Below, one piece after another: positions 16,165-25,108 of a stretch of 64,000 nt of DNA. This DNA comes from Microbacterium sp. T32 (GTDB lineage: Bacteria > Actinomycetota > Actinomycetes > Actinomycetales > Microbacteriaceae), in NCBI RefSeq assembly GCF_001619615.1, contig NZ_LQQP01000077.1, forward strand, positions 62,001 to 126,000, written 5' to 3'. Each line of letters starts with the position of its first letter. Position 1 is the first letter of the stretch. The notes below the pieces were generated by a model that searched no databases, was not told the origin of the DNA, and saw only the letters and a program-made list of their open reading frames with translations. Made by a program: the position numbers and the translations under genes.

Positions 16165-17217
16165 ATGAGATCGTTCATCGACCTCGATCGCTTCATCGGA
16201 TCCGTGCCCTTCGACGTCGTAGCCTCGCTCCGAGCGGTCGACACCGGACGAGGGAGTGAAGCGCTCTTTCGGGACAAGCTCCCTGCTCTCCTCACCTCCC
16301 TCGCGGAGCGTGCGCGCGTGGCCAGCATCGAAGCGTCCTCCGCGATAGAAGGCGTGGTGGTGGCGGACCGAGCGAGAGCGGACGCCATTCTCGGCGGTGA
16401 AGTCACCGGTTTGCGTGACCGCAGCGAGCAGGAGCTCGCCGGCTACCGAGAAGCGCTCGACTACCTGTACCAGGAGCCCTGGCGGCCGCTGAACATCGGC
16501 CTCCTCCTGCACCTCCACCGGCTGTTGTTCCGGTACACGGACATGCCGGGCGGTGTGCTCAAGACCACGGAGAACCTCGTCGTCGACCGCCACGCGGACG
16601 GCAGCACGACCACTCGTTTCACCCCCGTCGCGCCGACCGAAACACCGGCCTACCTCGAAGAGCTGATCGCGCGGTATAGAGGCGCGATCGACGCCGACCG
16701 GCATCATCCGATACTGCTCGTCGGCCTGTTCGTTCTCGATCTGCTCACCATCCACCCGTTCGGAGATGGCAACGGGCGCATCACGAGAGCCCTCACGAAC
16801 GCTCTCCTCCAGGATGCGGGCTACGACGTGACGCGTTACGTCTCGCTCGAGGACCGCATCGCCCGGAGCGCCGATGCTTATTACGCCGGCCTGTTGGCCT
16901 CGACCCGCGGCTGGCACACCGGTGATCACGACCCGTGGCCATGGCTGCGCTACTTCGTCATCGTCGTTCGCGACTCCTACGAACAGTTTGCCGCGATCAC
17001 CGCCGCGAACCGTTCGACGGGGAGCAAGCAGGACCGCGTCCGCGACTACGTCACCAACCATGCCGCCCCGACCTTCCGCATGGCGGACATCCGCGCCGCC
17101 TTGCCGGGCGTCAGCGATCAGACGATCCGTCTCGCTCTCGACCAGCTCCGAGTCGCGGGGATCGTGCAATCGGACGGAGCCGGGCGCTCTGCCACCTGGA
17201 CTCGAATCGGCGGGTAA
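16165..17217 (+). CDS. Fic-domain protein with C-terminal winged helix (class II AMPylator type)
   Basis: A 350-residue protein. The catalytic Fic loop HPFGDGNGRITR occupies residues 197-208, with all canonical residues. An N-terminal autoinhibitory motif SSAIEG (58-63) fits the class II pattern S/T-x-x-x-E-G/N. The tail (about 285-350, FRMADIRAALPGVSDQTIRLALDQL) is a winged-helix DNA-binding domain. Such proteins transfer AMP to protein hydroxyls, and several also bind their own promoters. ATG 16165 has GAGGAG five nt upstream. It is not obviously part of the catabolic operons and stands between the fused deglycosidases and a convergent TetR operon. Confidence 0.85.
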   Translation: MRSFIDLDRFIGSVPFDVVASLRAVDTGRGSEALFRDKLPALLTSLAERARVASIEASSAIEGVVVADRARADAILGGEVTGLRDRSEQELAGYREALDYLYQEPWRPLNIGLLLHLHRLLFRYTDMPGGVLKTTENLVVDRHADGSTTTRFTPVAPTETPAYLEELIARYRGAIDADRHHPILLVGLFVLDLLTIHPFGDGNGRITRALTNALLQDAGYDVTRYVSLEDRIARSADAYYAGLLASTRGWHTGDHDPWPWLRYFVIVVRDSYEQFAAITAANRSTGSKQDRVRDYVTNHAAPTFRMADIRAALPGVSDQTIRLALDQLRVAGIVQSDGAGRSATWTRIGG

Positions 17218-17252
17218 CCCGTCGAGCTGCACTGTGCGGGGCGCTGCTCCCG

Positions 17253-17885
17253 TCAGTCCGCCGACACCGTGAGGTACACCGTGCGGGCGAGGCGGTCGAG
17301 GAGGTCGGACCAGGCATAGGTGTCGTGCGGGCTCGCCGTCGCTGTCACGCCGAGTCCGAGATAGCGCACGCACAGGCTGTAGAAGATCTCGAAGGCCCAG
17401 TGCGCCCGCTCCGGTGACAGCTCGACGCCGTGCTCCTCGGCGGCCCCGAGCAGCGCGTCGATGAAGACACCCTGCCCGGCATCACCCGACACGCGCCCGC
17501 GCTCGAGGATCTCGGCATCCTCCACGCCCAGGAGGAAGAACGGCGACAGCAGGTCGCGGTTCTCGCGCAGGATCCCCGCGTAGGCGGTCACGATCGCGGA
17601 CGTCGCCGCCGCGAAGCTCGCCGCGCCCACGCCGGCCGCGCCGACGCGCTCCGCGGTCTCGACGTCGAGGCGGTCGAACTCCTCGCTCTGGATGAGCCTC
17701 AGCAGCCCTGCCTTGCTGGACACCCGGCCGTAGATCGATCCGATGGACACCTCCGCCCGCGCGCTCACCTCCGCGAGCGAGAACTGACCGGTCCCGCGCT
17801 CGTGCAGGAGCTCCAGGACCGCGGCGCGCACCTTCGCGAAGGAGTCGCGGCTGCGCTGCTGCTTGGGCTCGGATACGCCGCGCAC
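17253..17885 (-). CDS. TetR-family regulator
   Basis: A 210-residue protein with an N-terminal helix-turn-helix (FSLAEVSARAEVSIGSIYGRV near residues 35-55) and a helical ligand domain. It is the last gene of a three-gene minus-strand operon, 14 nt after the GH39-like gene and behind the FAD monooxygenase. It probably senses a substrate or product of those enzymes and controls the operon from the promoter near 20.55 kb. Start is GTG 17885. Confidence 0.85.
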   Translation of the reverse strand: MRGVSEPKQQRSRDSFAKVRAAVLELLHERGTGQFSLAEVSARAEVSIGSIYGRVSSKAGLLRLIQSEEFDRLDVETAERVGAAGVGAASFAAATSAIVTAYAGILRENRDLLSPFFLLGVEDAEILERGRVSGDAGQGVFIDALLGAAEEHGVELSPERAHWAFEIFYSLCVRYLGLGVTATASPHDTYAWSDLLDRLARTVYLTVSAD

Positions 17886-17899
17886 GGGAGCTCCTGTCC

Positions 17900-19336
17900 T
17901 CAGGCCGTCAGTTCCACGAGCATCGCGGACTGCGGCGGCAGGGGGATGTCCAGCTGGAGGGTGCCCGTCTCGGACACCGTCACCGGCCGCGGGCCGTGGG
18001 CCACGCCGTCCAGCGACGTCACGGTCGCGTGCAGGGTGGCATCCGTCCAGGGAAGGTTGCGGACCTCGATGCGCACGGAGTCCACGCCCGCGGATGCCAG
18101 CTCGGGACGCTGCGGGGGGAGGGTCAGCCCCAACTCGATCCGCTGTTCGCCGATCGGGATGCGGAACGTGAAGCGGTCCTCCTCGCGCGGGGCGAGCGCG
18201 CTGTCGGGGGCGACGTAGTTCGCCACCAGGATCCGCACGGTGTCGCCGTCGCGGCCGGCGGCCACCGCGAGACCCGACTCGTCTCCGCCCGAGACGGCGA
18301 GACGCCGGCCGGTGAGGGCGCGTCCGGCGAGGGCGAGCGCGTGAGAACGCTCATCCGGATTGCCGTCGACGTCGCCGACCCCGCCCGGATCGACGAAGCC
18401 GTAGTGCGGGTCGCGGCCGCTGTCGGCGCGGAAGAAGAAGGCGTGGTCGATCACCGTGTCCTGCAGGTAGATCGACGTCGCGGCCTGGAACGCGCCCTTC
18501 TCGGCGGCCGGTGCGGAGCTGCTCGGAACCGCGAGGTAGTTCCAGTACGAGAGCGTCAGGTCGGTGTCGGTGAACCCGTGACGGTCGAGGACCTCCCGCA
18601 GCTGCTGGGACACGAAGCGGTAGTCCAGCGGATCGCGGCTGCCGTCGGTGAACCACAGGAACGAGAAGAAGTGGAGGGGGAGGTCGTTGGCGCGCACGAA
18701 CTCCAGGAAGCCCTCGCGGTAGGGCGCGTCGGCTTCGAGCGCGAAGGCGAGCGAGGGGCCGCCGACCGTCAGGGTGGCATCCACTCGGAGAACCGCCTCG
18801 CAGAACGCGCGGTACATGGCGTAGAACTCCTCGGGCCGCCCCGCGAAGTGCAAGGGTCCGAAGTCGGGCTGATCGCCGAACTCGTAGATGCGGATGGGCT
18901 TCGCGGGCCCGCCGGCCCACCCCTGCGAGTAGTGGCGGACGATGTGCTCGACGACCCGCCCGTAGAGCTCGACGTCCTCGGCCGGGAGCTTGTTCTTCGG
19001 GATGGAGCTGGCCACCGTGAACAGGACCTCGGCGCCGATCGCGTGCACGGCGTCCACCCACCGGTCGGTCGCGGCGAAGTTGTAGCTCGCCGGGTCGTCG
19101 GGGTCGGCGCTCCAGTCCGGGAACAGGCTCGTCGGGTTGTCGCGCGTGTCCAGGCGCGAGACCCAGTCGAACGACCGGACGACCGTCACCCCGGCCTCGC
19201 GCCACAGGGGAGTCATATCGGGGAAGTCGGGGTGTCCCTCGACGGGGCCGGGGACGCCGCCGACGCCGTTCAGCGGGCGGAAGGTGCTCTCGCGGGCGGC
19301 ATCCACGACAAGGGTGCGGGTGGGCGTGTGCGACAC
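17900..19336 (-). CDS. GH39-like (beta/alpha)8 glycosidase homologue without the catalytic glutamates
   Basis: A 478-residue cytoplasmic protein with a TIM barrel (about 20-340) followed by a beta-sandwich domain. The layout and motifs follow glycoside hydrolase family 39/clan A. At the acid/base position the usual WNEPD reads FGDQPD, and at the nucleophile strand the usual LTEFN reads LSYWN. Both catalytic Glu residues therefore appear to be missing, so ordinary retaining hydrolysis is unlikely. It may be a binding protein or use another chemistry, for example on oxidised sugars. GTG 19336 lies 6 nt after GGAGGAG. It is 20 nt downstream of an FAD monooxygenase gene. Confidence 0.7.
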   Translation of the reverse strand: MSHTPTRTLVVDAARESTFRPLNGVGGVPGPVEGHPDFPDMTPLWREAGVTVVRSFDWVSRLDTRDNPTSLFPDWSADPDDPASYNFAATDRWVDAVHAIGAEVLFTVASSIPKNKLPAEDVELYGRVVEHIVRHYSQGWAGGPAKPIRIYEFGDQPDFGPLHFAGRPEEFYAMYRAFCEAVLRVDATLTVGGPSLAFALEADAPYREGFLEFVRANDLPLHFFSFLWFTDGSRDPLDYRFVSQQLREVLDRHGFTDTDLTLSYWNYLAVPSSSAPAAEKGAFQAATSIYLQDTVIDHAFFFRADSGRDPHYGFVDPGGVGDVDGNPDERSHALALAGRALTGRRLAVSGGDESGLAVAAGRDGDTVRILVANYVAPDSALAPREEDRFTFRIPIGEQRIELGLTLPPQRPELASAGVDSVRIEVRNLPWTDATLHATVTSLDGVAHGPRPVTVSETGTLQLDIPLPPQSAMLVELTA

Positions 19337-19356
19337 GGTCTTCTCCTCCGAGGGTC

Positions 19357-20520
19357 TCAGTAGGGCATCCGCAGGAGGCGGTTCGCGTACTCGTTGGCGA
19401 TCGGCTCGTCGTGGCGGAGGTGCTCGATGCGCGCGCGGTACGTCTCCTCGGTGACGGAGTCGAACTCCTCGAGCATCGACTCGATCGACCGCTCGTGCAC
19501 CGCGCGCACCCGCGGAAGGCGGCGCTTCATGAAGTTCAGCTGCGCGTCGAGCAGCGACTGGTCCTTCGCGAGCTCCTGCGCGAGCACGACGCCGTCCTCG
19601 ATGCTCATCGCCGCCCCCGACCCGAGGTACGGGGTCATGGTGTGCGCCGCGTCGCCGAGGATCATCACGCGGCCGCGGAACCACGGGTACGGCACCCACA
19701 CGGTCGAATACGGCGTGTAGGCCACGTTCTCGGCGTGGCGGACGTCCTCGAGCGCGTCGGACAGGAACTCCGACCCGCGGGTCAGGGCGGCCGCGCGGTC
19801 GTGCATGATCTCGGCCATCTTGCTCGCGTCGTAGCGCGGGCGCCCCTCCTCGGCCACGGTGAGCACCATGTACATGAGGTCTTCGGACAGGGGCGTGAGC
19901 ATGATCTTGCCGCCATAGCCCTGGCAGATGATCGGCTGCATGATCTTGCGGCGGTTGGGAAGTCCCGCGCGCCACGCCACCCCGCCGACCGGGCGGGGAG
20001 CGTACTTCTCACCGAAGTACTCGCGACGGATCTGCGAGTGGAGCCCGTCGAAGCCGAGCACGAGGTCGTAGTCGGCGCGGTCGCCCGAGCTGAACGTGAC
20101 CGTGGCTGTGTCGGCATCCTGTGCGATGTCCGCGACGGTGGTGCTCATCCGGAAGGTGCACCCGTTGGCGAGGGCGTGCTTCGCCGCGAGCTCGAGGAAA
20201 GCGATGCGGGACATCGTCACGCAGCCGGGGAGTCCTTCGTCCTGCGTCCCGTAGCTCATGGTGCTCAGGAGGTTGCCGTCGGCGTCGTAGTTGTCGATGC
20301 CCGGCGCGGGGTGGCCGATCTCGAGGACGTCCTCCAGGAGCCCGATGTCGCGCACCGCCCGCAGACCGTTGATCCGCAGGCCGAACCCGACGCCGGCCAC
20401 GCTGATCTCGGGCTTGTCGTCGATGACGTCGACCTGCGCGCCGATCCGGGCGAGGGCCGAGGCCGTGCTCAGGCCTCCGATCCCGGCGCCGACGATCAGG
20501 ATCCTCAACGGGTGTGCCAT
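19357..20520 (-). CDS. FAD-dependent aromatic monooxygenase
   Basis: A 387-residue group A flavoprotein. The Rossmann motif IVGAGIGGLSTASALARIG is at residues 8-26, the DG motif is LVLGFDGLHSQIRR, and GDAAHTMTPYLGSGAAMSIED binds the FAD ribityl chain. It resembles salicylate/6-hydroxynicotinate and flavonoid hydroxylases and would insert one oxygen atom into a phenolic ring with NAD(P)H. It is first in an operon with the GH39-like and TetR genes, suggesting action on an aglycone or glycoside. Substrate not determinable. Confidence 0.85.
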   Translation of the reverse strand: MAHPLRILIVGAGIGGLSTASALARIGAQVDVIDDKPEISVAGVGFGLRINGLRAVRDIGLLEDVLEIGHPAPGIDNYDADGNLLSTMSYGTQDEGLPGCVTMSRIAFLELAAKHALANGCTFRMSTTVADIAQDADTATVTFSSGDRADYDLVLGFDGLHSQIRREYFGEKYAPRPVGGVAWRAGLPNRRKIMQPIICQGYGGKIMLTPLSEDLMYMVLTVAEEGRPRYDASKMAEIMHDRAAALTRGSEFLSDALEDVRHAENVAYTPYSTVWVPYPWFRGRVMILGDAAHTMTPYLGSGAAMSIEDGVVLAQELAKDQSLLDAQLNFMKRRLPRVRAVHERSIESMLEEFDSVTEETYRARIEHLRHDEPIANEYANRLLRMPY

Positions 20521-20582
20521 GGCGTGCTCCTCTCTGAGCAGACATCGGGCGTCGATGCGGTGCTCGCGGGGAACGCGATTTA

Positions 20583-20604
20583 CCGAATCAGGACGATGGT
20601 TCGG
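20583..20604. promoter_or_regulatory. Inverted repeat upstream of the FAD monooxygenase operon
   Basis: CCGAA and TTCGG separated by 12 nt, 63-84 nt upstream of the 20520 start. It is a possible TetR operator; the arms are short, so chance is not excluded. Confidence 0.3.
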
Positions 20605-20699
20605 ATTTCGAGAGTAGCCACGGGCTGCCGGGAACGGCGACCGATGCGGGCGGTGGCTTCCCGATGCGGTCCATCACCGTCCCTGATGCGCCACCGGTG

Positions 20700-21638
20700 T
20701 CACTGCGGCGTGTGCCCCGCGGCGATGAGCCGGCCGGCCTCGGCGAAGAGTCCTCGCATCCACTCGTGCTCGGGATCCCGGGTGTGCGATGGATGCCACC
20801 ACAACGCGCTCACCAGGGGCGTCGCCACGAACGGGAGCGGGACGACACGGATGCCGCCGATACGCAGGAGGTGCGGCGCGAGGGCGGACTGCACGAGGCC
20901 GACGCGGCGAGTGCCGCTGACGAAGTGTCCGACCGAGAGGAAGCTCTCCAGGACCACCTCGATGTGCGGTTCCACGCCGAGCTGCTGGATCTGGCGCGCC
21001 GCGGAGGTGAACGCGGAGCGGGACTGGAACGTGAGCACCCAGGGCAGGTCAGAGAGGTTCTTCATGGTCAGTTCCGCGCCGACCTCGGTGTTGTCTTCGG
21101 AGACCACCGCGTACCAGTCGTCCTGCCACAGGTCGAGGTAGGGCAGCTCCGACACCGGGCCGTGGGGGATCACCATCGCGTCCGCCGAGCGCAGCCGCGT
21201 CGCGGCGTCCTCCACGATGCCGGGGTTGTGCAGCATGTAGCGGAAGCGCACACCGGGCGCGCGCTCGGCGGCGAGGCGCGACACGATCGTGCCGACGGTG
21301 ACGAAGCCGTAGTCCGAACCGTAGATCGAGAACTCGCGCGTCGATTCCGCCGGCGACCAGGACGCCTGGCTCTCGAACACGCGCCGCGCGGCTTCGAGCG
21401 CCGTCGTCGTGTGATCGGTCAGGCGCACGGCGAACGGGGTGAGTTCGTACGTGTTGCCGCGCCGGGCGAGGATCTGGTCGTTGAAGTGGACCCGCAGCCG
21501 CGCGAGCGAGGCGCTGAGCGCCGGTTGGCTCAGGTGGAGGCGGTCGGCTGCCCGCGTGACACTGCGCTCGGTCAACAGGGCGTCGAGCGCGATGAGCAGA
21601 TTGAGGTCGAGTCGCGACAGCGTCGCATGATCGGTCAC
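20700..21638 (-). CDS. LysR-family regulator (NodD/NahR type)
   Basis: A 312-residue regulator. The N-terminal LDLNLLIALDALLTERSV followed by TRAADRLHLSQPALSASLARLR is the winged helix-turn-helix of the NodD/NahR subgroup, whose known effectors are flavonoids and other aromatics. The remainder is the periplasmic-binding-like effector domain. It is divergent from the ABC sugar importer, with 225 nt between that contain direct repeats. Control of the importer in response to an aromatic glycoside or aglycone is inferred. GTG 21638 is preferred; GTG 21641 directly before it is an alternative. Confidence 0.85.
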   Translation of the reverse strand: MTDHATLSRLDLNLLIALDALLTERSVTRAADRLHLSQPALSASLARLRVHFNDQILARRGNTYELTPFAVRLTDHTTTALEAARRVFESQASWSPAESTREFSIYGSDYGFVTVGTIVSRLAAERAPGVRFRYMLHNPGIVEDAATRLRSADAMVIPHGPVSELPYLDLWQDDWYAVVSEDNTEVGAELTMKNLSDLPWVLTFQSRSAFTSAARQIQQLGVEPHIEVVLESFLSVGHFVSGTRRVGLVQSALAPHLLRIGGIRVVPLPFVATPLVSALWWHPSHTRDPEHEWMRGLFAEAGRLIAAGHTPQ

Positions 21639-21744
21639 CACGATGTGATCCTTCGCTCGGATATGCGTCCGGCCAGTGTATCCACCGTGTCTATGCGCCG
21701 CACGTGTGTCATCGCGGGGATGGATGCCGACCCTCCCGGCGGGT

Positions 21745-21777
21745 CTTATGCGCTTCATCCGCAAGACTTATGTGCTT
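21745..21777. promoter_or_regulatory. Direct repeats CTTATGYGCTT in the LysR/ABC divergent promoter
   Basis: CTTATGCGCTT (21745-21755) and CTTATGTGCTT (21767-21777) start exactly 22 nt apart, about two helical turns, between the lysR start and the binding-protein start. This is a plausible binding array for the LysR protein. Confidence 0.45.
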
Positions 21778-21863
21778 TTTCGGCGCATCCAATCGATACT
21801 GAGGAACACAGCACAGGCGCTCCACCGAAGGGGCCGCCGACAACGTCGTCAGAAAGGCTGGCC

Positions 21864-23156
21864 ATGACTCAACCCCGCCGTCGCGTCACGCGGCTCGTAA
21901 GTCTCCTCGCCCTCCCCGCCACCGCGGCCCTGGTCCTCGCCGGATGCTCCGGCTCCGGCGGTGGCGACGCCGGCTCGGGCGACGGGAAGTCGTTCACGTT
22001 CACGTTCGCGACCTCCAACGACCTCGAGAGCCCCTACCAGACGCTCGCCAACGAATACCAGCAGTCGCACGAGGGTGTGACGATCACCACCAACCCCACG
22101 CCGAACGACAAGTACGGCGAGACCATCCGGACGCAGCTGCAGGCCGGCAACGCCTCGGACGTCATCCAGACGACGCCCGGCTCCGGCGACGCGCGCAGCA
22201 TCCTCCCCCTCGCCCAGGCCGGCTTCCTCGAGCCGCTCGGCGATACCGCGAAGAACCTCATCATCCCGGGCAGCGAGTCGGTCTACACCGTCGACGGCAA
22301 GATCTACGGCCAGCCCCTCGACTTCACCATCGGCGCCATCGTCGCGAGCCTCGGCACCGCCAAGATGAAGGGCCTCACCGACTTCCCGACCACGATGAGC
22401 GAGTTCACCGCGGCGTGCTCCTCGATGCAGGGCCAGGGCGCCTCGCTCCTCGCCCTCGCCGGTGCCGCCGGTCCCAACGTGGGTCTCACCATCCAGGGCA
22501 TCTCGGCGACCCGCGTCTACTCGGCCACGCCCGACTGGAACCAGCAGCGCGCCGACGGCAAGGTCACCTTCGCCGGGAGCCAGGGCTGGAAGGACACCCT
22601 CCAGACCTTCATCGACCTGAAGGACGCCGGCTGCTTCCAGCCCGGTGCCGAGGGTGGGGGCTTCGACGCCATCACGAACGGCCTCGCGCAGGGCACCTCG
22701 GTCGGCAGCTTCATCCCGTCGGGTGCCGCGGTCGAGATCTCCAAGGCCGCGCCGCCGCAGGCCGAGTTCGCCGTCGAGCCCTTCCCCGCCAAGAGCGGCA
22801 AGCCGATGGTCCTCGGCAGCTCGAACTACACGCTGTCGATCAACGCCAAGGCCAAGAACAAGCAGGCCGCGGAGGACTTCCTCACCTGGATGGCCCAGCC
22901 CGAGCAGCAGCAGCGCTACTACGAGCTCTCGGGTGAGCTGCCCGTCTCGGCCTTCGACAAGCTGGACCTCAGCGGGACCATCTACGCGCCGGTGGCCGAC
23001 CTGCTGAAGAACAAGCAGTACACCCCGCTGCCGAACAACATCTGGCCTAACCCCTCGGTCTACGAGGCGCTGCAGACCGGCGGTCAGGGACTCCTCACCG
23101 GTCAGACGACCATCGACCAGGTGCTCCAGAGCATGGATGCCGCCTGGGGTAACTGA
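21864..23156 (+). CDS. ABC sugar transporter, extracellular solute-binding lipoprotein
   Basis: A 430-residue family 1 binding protein. The signal peptide ends in the lipobox LVLAGC (Cys28), and a Gly/Ser-rich linker precedes the mature two-lobed domain (FTFATSNDLESPYQTLANEY). The late segment KPMVLGSSNYTLSINAKAKN is typical of sugar-binding members. It delivers an oligosaccharide or glycoside to the two permeases downstream. A long GC hairpin after the stop may keep its expression above that of the permeases. No ATPase gene follows, so a shared MsiK-type ATPase elsewhere is likely. Confidence 0.9.
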   Translation: MTQPRRRVTRLVSLLALPATAALVLAGCSGSGGGDAGSGDGKSFTFTFATSNDLESPYQTLANEYQQSHEGVTITTNPTPNDKYGETIRTQLQAGNASDVIQTTPGSGDARSILPLAQAGFLEPLGDTAKNLIIPGSESVYTVDGKIYGQPLDFTIGAIVASLGTAKMKGLTDFPTTMSEFTAACSSMQGQGASLLALAGAAGPNVGLTIQGISATRVYSATPDWNQQRADGKVTFAGSQGWKDTLQTFIDLKDAGCFQPGAEGGGFDAITNGLAQGTSVGSFIPSGAAVEISKAAPPQAEFAVEPFPAKSGKPMVLGSSNYTLSINAKAKNKQAAEDFLTWMAQPEQQQRYYELSGELPVSAFDKLDLSGTIYAPVADLLKNKQYTPLPNNIWPNPSVYEALQTGGQGLLTGQTTIDQVLQSMDAAWGN

Positions 23157-23160
23157 CCTC

Positions 23161-23199
23161 CTCCGCCGCCCGGGACCCGTGCGGACCCGGGCGGCGGAG
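23161..23199 (+). terminator. GC hairpin between binding protein and permease genes
   Basis: CTCCGCCGCCCGGG and its perfect complement (14 bp) enclose an 11-nt loop, two bases after the binding-protein stop. No U-tract follows, so it is more likely an mRNA-stabilising or attenuating structure than a full terminator. Confidence 0.65.
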
Positions 23200-23230
23200 C
23201 CGCACCCTTCCCCACGGAGACGAGGACGTC

Positions 23231-24199
23231 ATGAGCACAACCCTTCGACCGAGCGAGGCGGCTCGGACCGAGACCGAACGCGTGGTGCTGCCGCGCCGCG
23301 GACGGCGCCGCGCGCCGGCTCCGCGACGGCCCGGACTGCTGAAGTTCGGCCACTGGTGGTGGGCCCTCCCCGGCATCGTCTTCGTCATCGGCATCCACTA
23401 CGTCGCCACGAGCGTCGGCGGCTTCTTCGCCTTCACGAACTGGACCGGCATCGGCGCCTTCCAGCTGATCGGTCTGGACAACTTCGTCAAGATCTTCCAG
23501 GACCCCACCAAGCTCGGCGCCCTGGGGAACACGCTGTTCCTCGCCTTCGGCTCGGTGATCCTCAGCAACATCCTGGGGCTGGCTTTCGCACTCGGCCTGA
23601 ACCGCGGTCTCAAGTCCCGCTACGTTCTGCGGACCCTCTTCTTCATGCCGGTGGTGCTCAGCCCCCTGGCGACTTCCTACATCTGGAAGTTCATCTTCGA
23701 CTACAACGGTCCGCTCAACATCGCGCTGCGCGGGCTCGGACTCGGCAACGTCGCCCGCGCGTGGATCGCCGACCCCACCTGGGCGATCTGGACCATCCTG
23801 ATCGTGCTGGTGTGGCAGAACATCGGCTTCGCGATGGTCATCTACATGGCGGGTCTGGCCGCGGTGCCGGTCGAGATCGAGGAAGCCGCCGCCATCGACG
23901 GAGCGAACCTCTGGCAGCGGTTCTGGCACGTGACCCTGCCGTCCATCCGCCCCGCGGTCGCGATCGCCACGACGCTGGGCCTCGTCAACGGTCTGCGCGT
24001 CTTCGACCAGATCATGGCCCTGACCGGCGGCGGCCCTGCCGCGGCCACCGAGACCCTGGCGACGCAGGTGTACAAGCAGTCGTTCGCCCTCGGCAACTTC
24101 GGCTACGGCGCGGCCCTCGCGCTGCTGCTGACCCTCATCATCCTGGTCTTCGCGGTCGTGCAGCAGCGTGTGACCGCCGGTCGCTCCGAGGAGTCCTGA
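23231..24199 (+). CDS. ABC sugar transporter permease (MalF type)
   Basis: A 322-residue membrane protein with six helices. The EAA loop EIEEAAAIDGANLWQRFWHV lies around residues 216-235 and contacts the ATPase. A basic N-terminal tail precedes the first helix. It pairs with the 24201 permease (one-base gap) and the 21864 binding protein. Confidence 0.9.
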   Translation: MSTTLRPSEAARTETERVVLPRRGRRRAPAPRRPGLLKFGHWWWALPGIVFVIGIHYVATSVGGFFAFTNWTGIGAFQLIGLDNFVKIFQDPTKLGALGNTLFLAFGSVILSNILGLAFALGLNRGLKSRYVLRTLFFMPVVLSPLATSYIWKFIFDYNGPLNIALRGLGLGNVARAWIADPTWAIWTILIVLVWQNIGFAMVIYMAGLAAVPVEIEEAAAIDGANLWQRFWHVTLPSIRPAVAIATTLGLVNGLRVFDQIMALTGGGPAAATETLATQVYKQSFALGNFGYGAALALLLTLIILVFAVVQQRVTAGRSEES

Positions 24200-24200
24200 C

Positions 24201-25037
24201 ATGTTCCGCTACACCAAGCTCACGGCGCTCCGCGAATTCGGCTTCTGGCTCCTCGCGCTGGTCTTCCTCCTGCCGTTCTACTTCCTCATCACCACGGCGC
24301 TGAAGTCCGACCGCGAGGTCATCACGTCGTCGACCCTGGCGCCCCCGGCGGCCCCCGACTTCGGCAACTTCCTCAAGGTGCTCACGGCCACCGGCAATTC
24401 CAACGTCGTGATGGGCCTCGTCAACAGCATCGTGATCACCGCCGGCAGCATCGTCCTGCTGGTGCTGCTCGGGTCGTTGACCGGCTACGTGATCGCCCGC
24501 AGCACCCGCCGGTGGAGCCGCGCCGTCTACTACCTGTTCCTCATCGCGATCGTGCTGCCCACGCAGCTCGGCACCGTGCCGCTGTACATCGGAGCCCGCT
24601 CGCTCGGCCTCACCGGCTCGGCCTGGGGCATGATCATCCTCTACACCGGGATGCTGCTGCCGCTGTCGATCTTCCTGTACGCCGGCTTCTTCCGCGGGCT
24701 CGGCACCGAGTACGAAGAGGCGGCCACCATCGACGGGGCGAGCCGCACGCAGATCTTCTTCCGGATCGTCCTGCCGTTGATGTCGCCGGCCACCGGCACG
24801 GTCGCGATCCTCGCGGGACTCATCGTGTGGAACGACTTCTTCACGTCGCTGATCTTCCTCGGCGGCTCCGCCAATCAGACCCTCCCGGTCGCCATGTACT
24901 ACTACATCGGCTCGCTGGTGTCCGCCTGGAACAAGATCTTCGCGATCGTCATCGTCTCGATGATCCCGATCCTCGCCTTCTACCTCTTCGCACAGAAGCG
25001 CTTCATCCAGGGCTTCGCCGGCGGCCTCAAGGGCTAG
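24201..25037 (+). CDS. ABC sugar transporter permease (MalG type)
   Basis: A 278-residue membrane protein with six helices. Its EAA loop is EYEEAATIDGASRTQIFFRI near residues 171-190. It begins one base after the first permease and completes the transport channel. The next gene, a sugar isomerase, starts 71 nt downstream, which links uptake to sugar processing. Confidence 0.9.
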   Translation: MFRYTKLTALREFGFWLLALVFLLPFYFLITTALKSDREVITSSTLAPPAAPDFGNFLKVLTATGNSNVVMGLVNSIVITAGSIVLLVLLGSLTGYVIARSTRRWSRAVYYLFLIAIVLPTQLGTVPLYIGARSLGLTGSAWGMIILYTGMLLPLSIFLYAGFFRGLGTEYEEAATIDGASRTQIFFRIVLPLMSPATGTVAILAGLIVWNDFFTSLIFLGGSANQTLPVAMYYYIGSLVSAWNKIFAIVIVSMIPILAFYLFAQKRFIQGFAGGLKG

Positions 25038-25108
25038 GGCGCACCCCGATGGATGCCAGGACCCCTGGCATCCCTCGGTCGTCGCGCCCGCACAACGAAA
25101 GGACCTCC

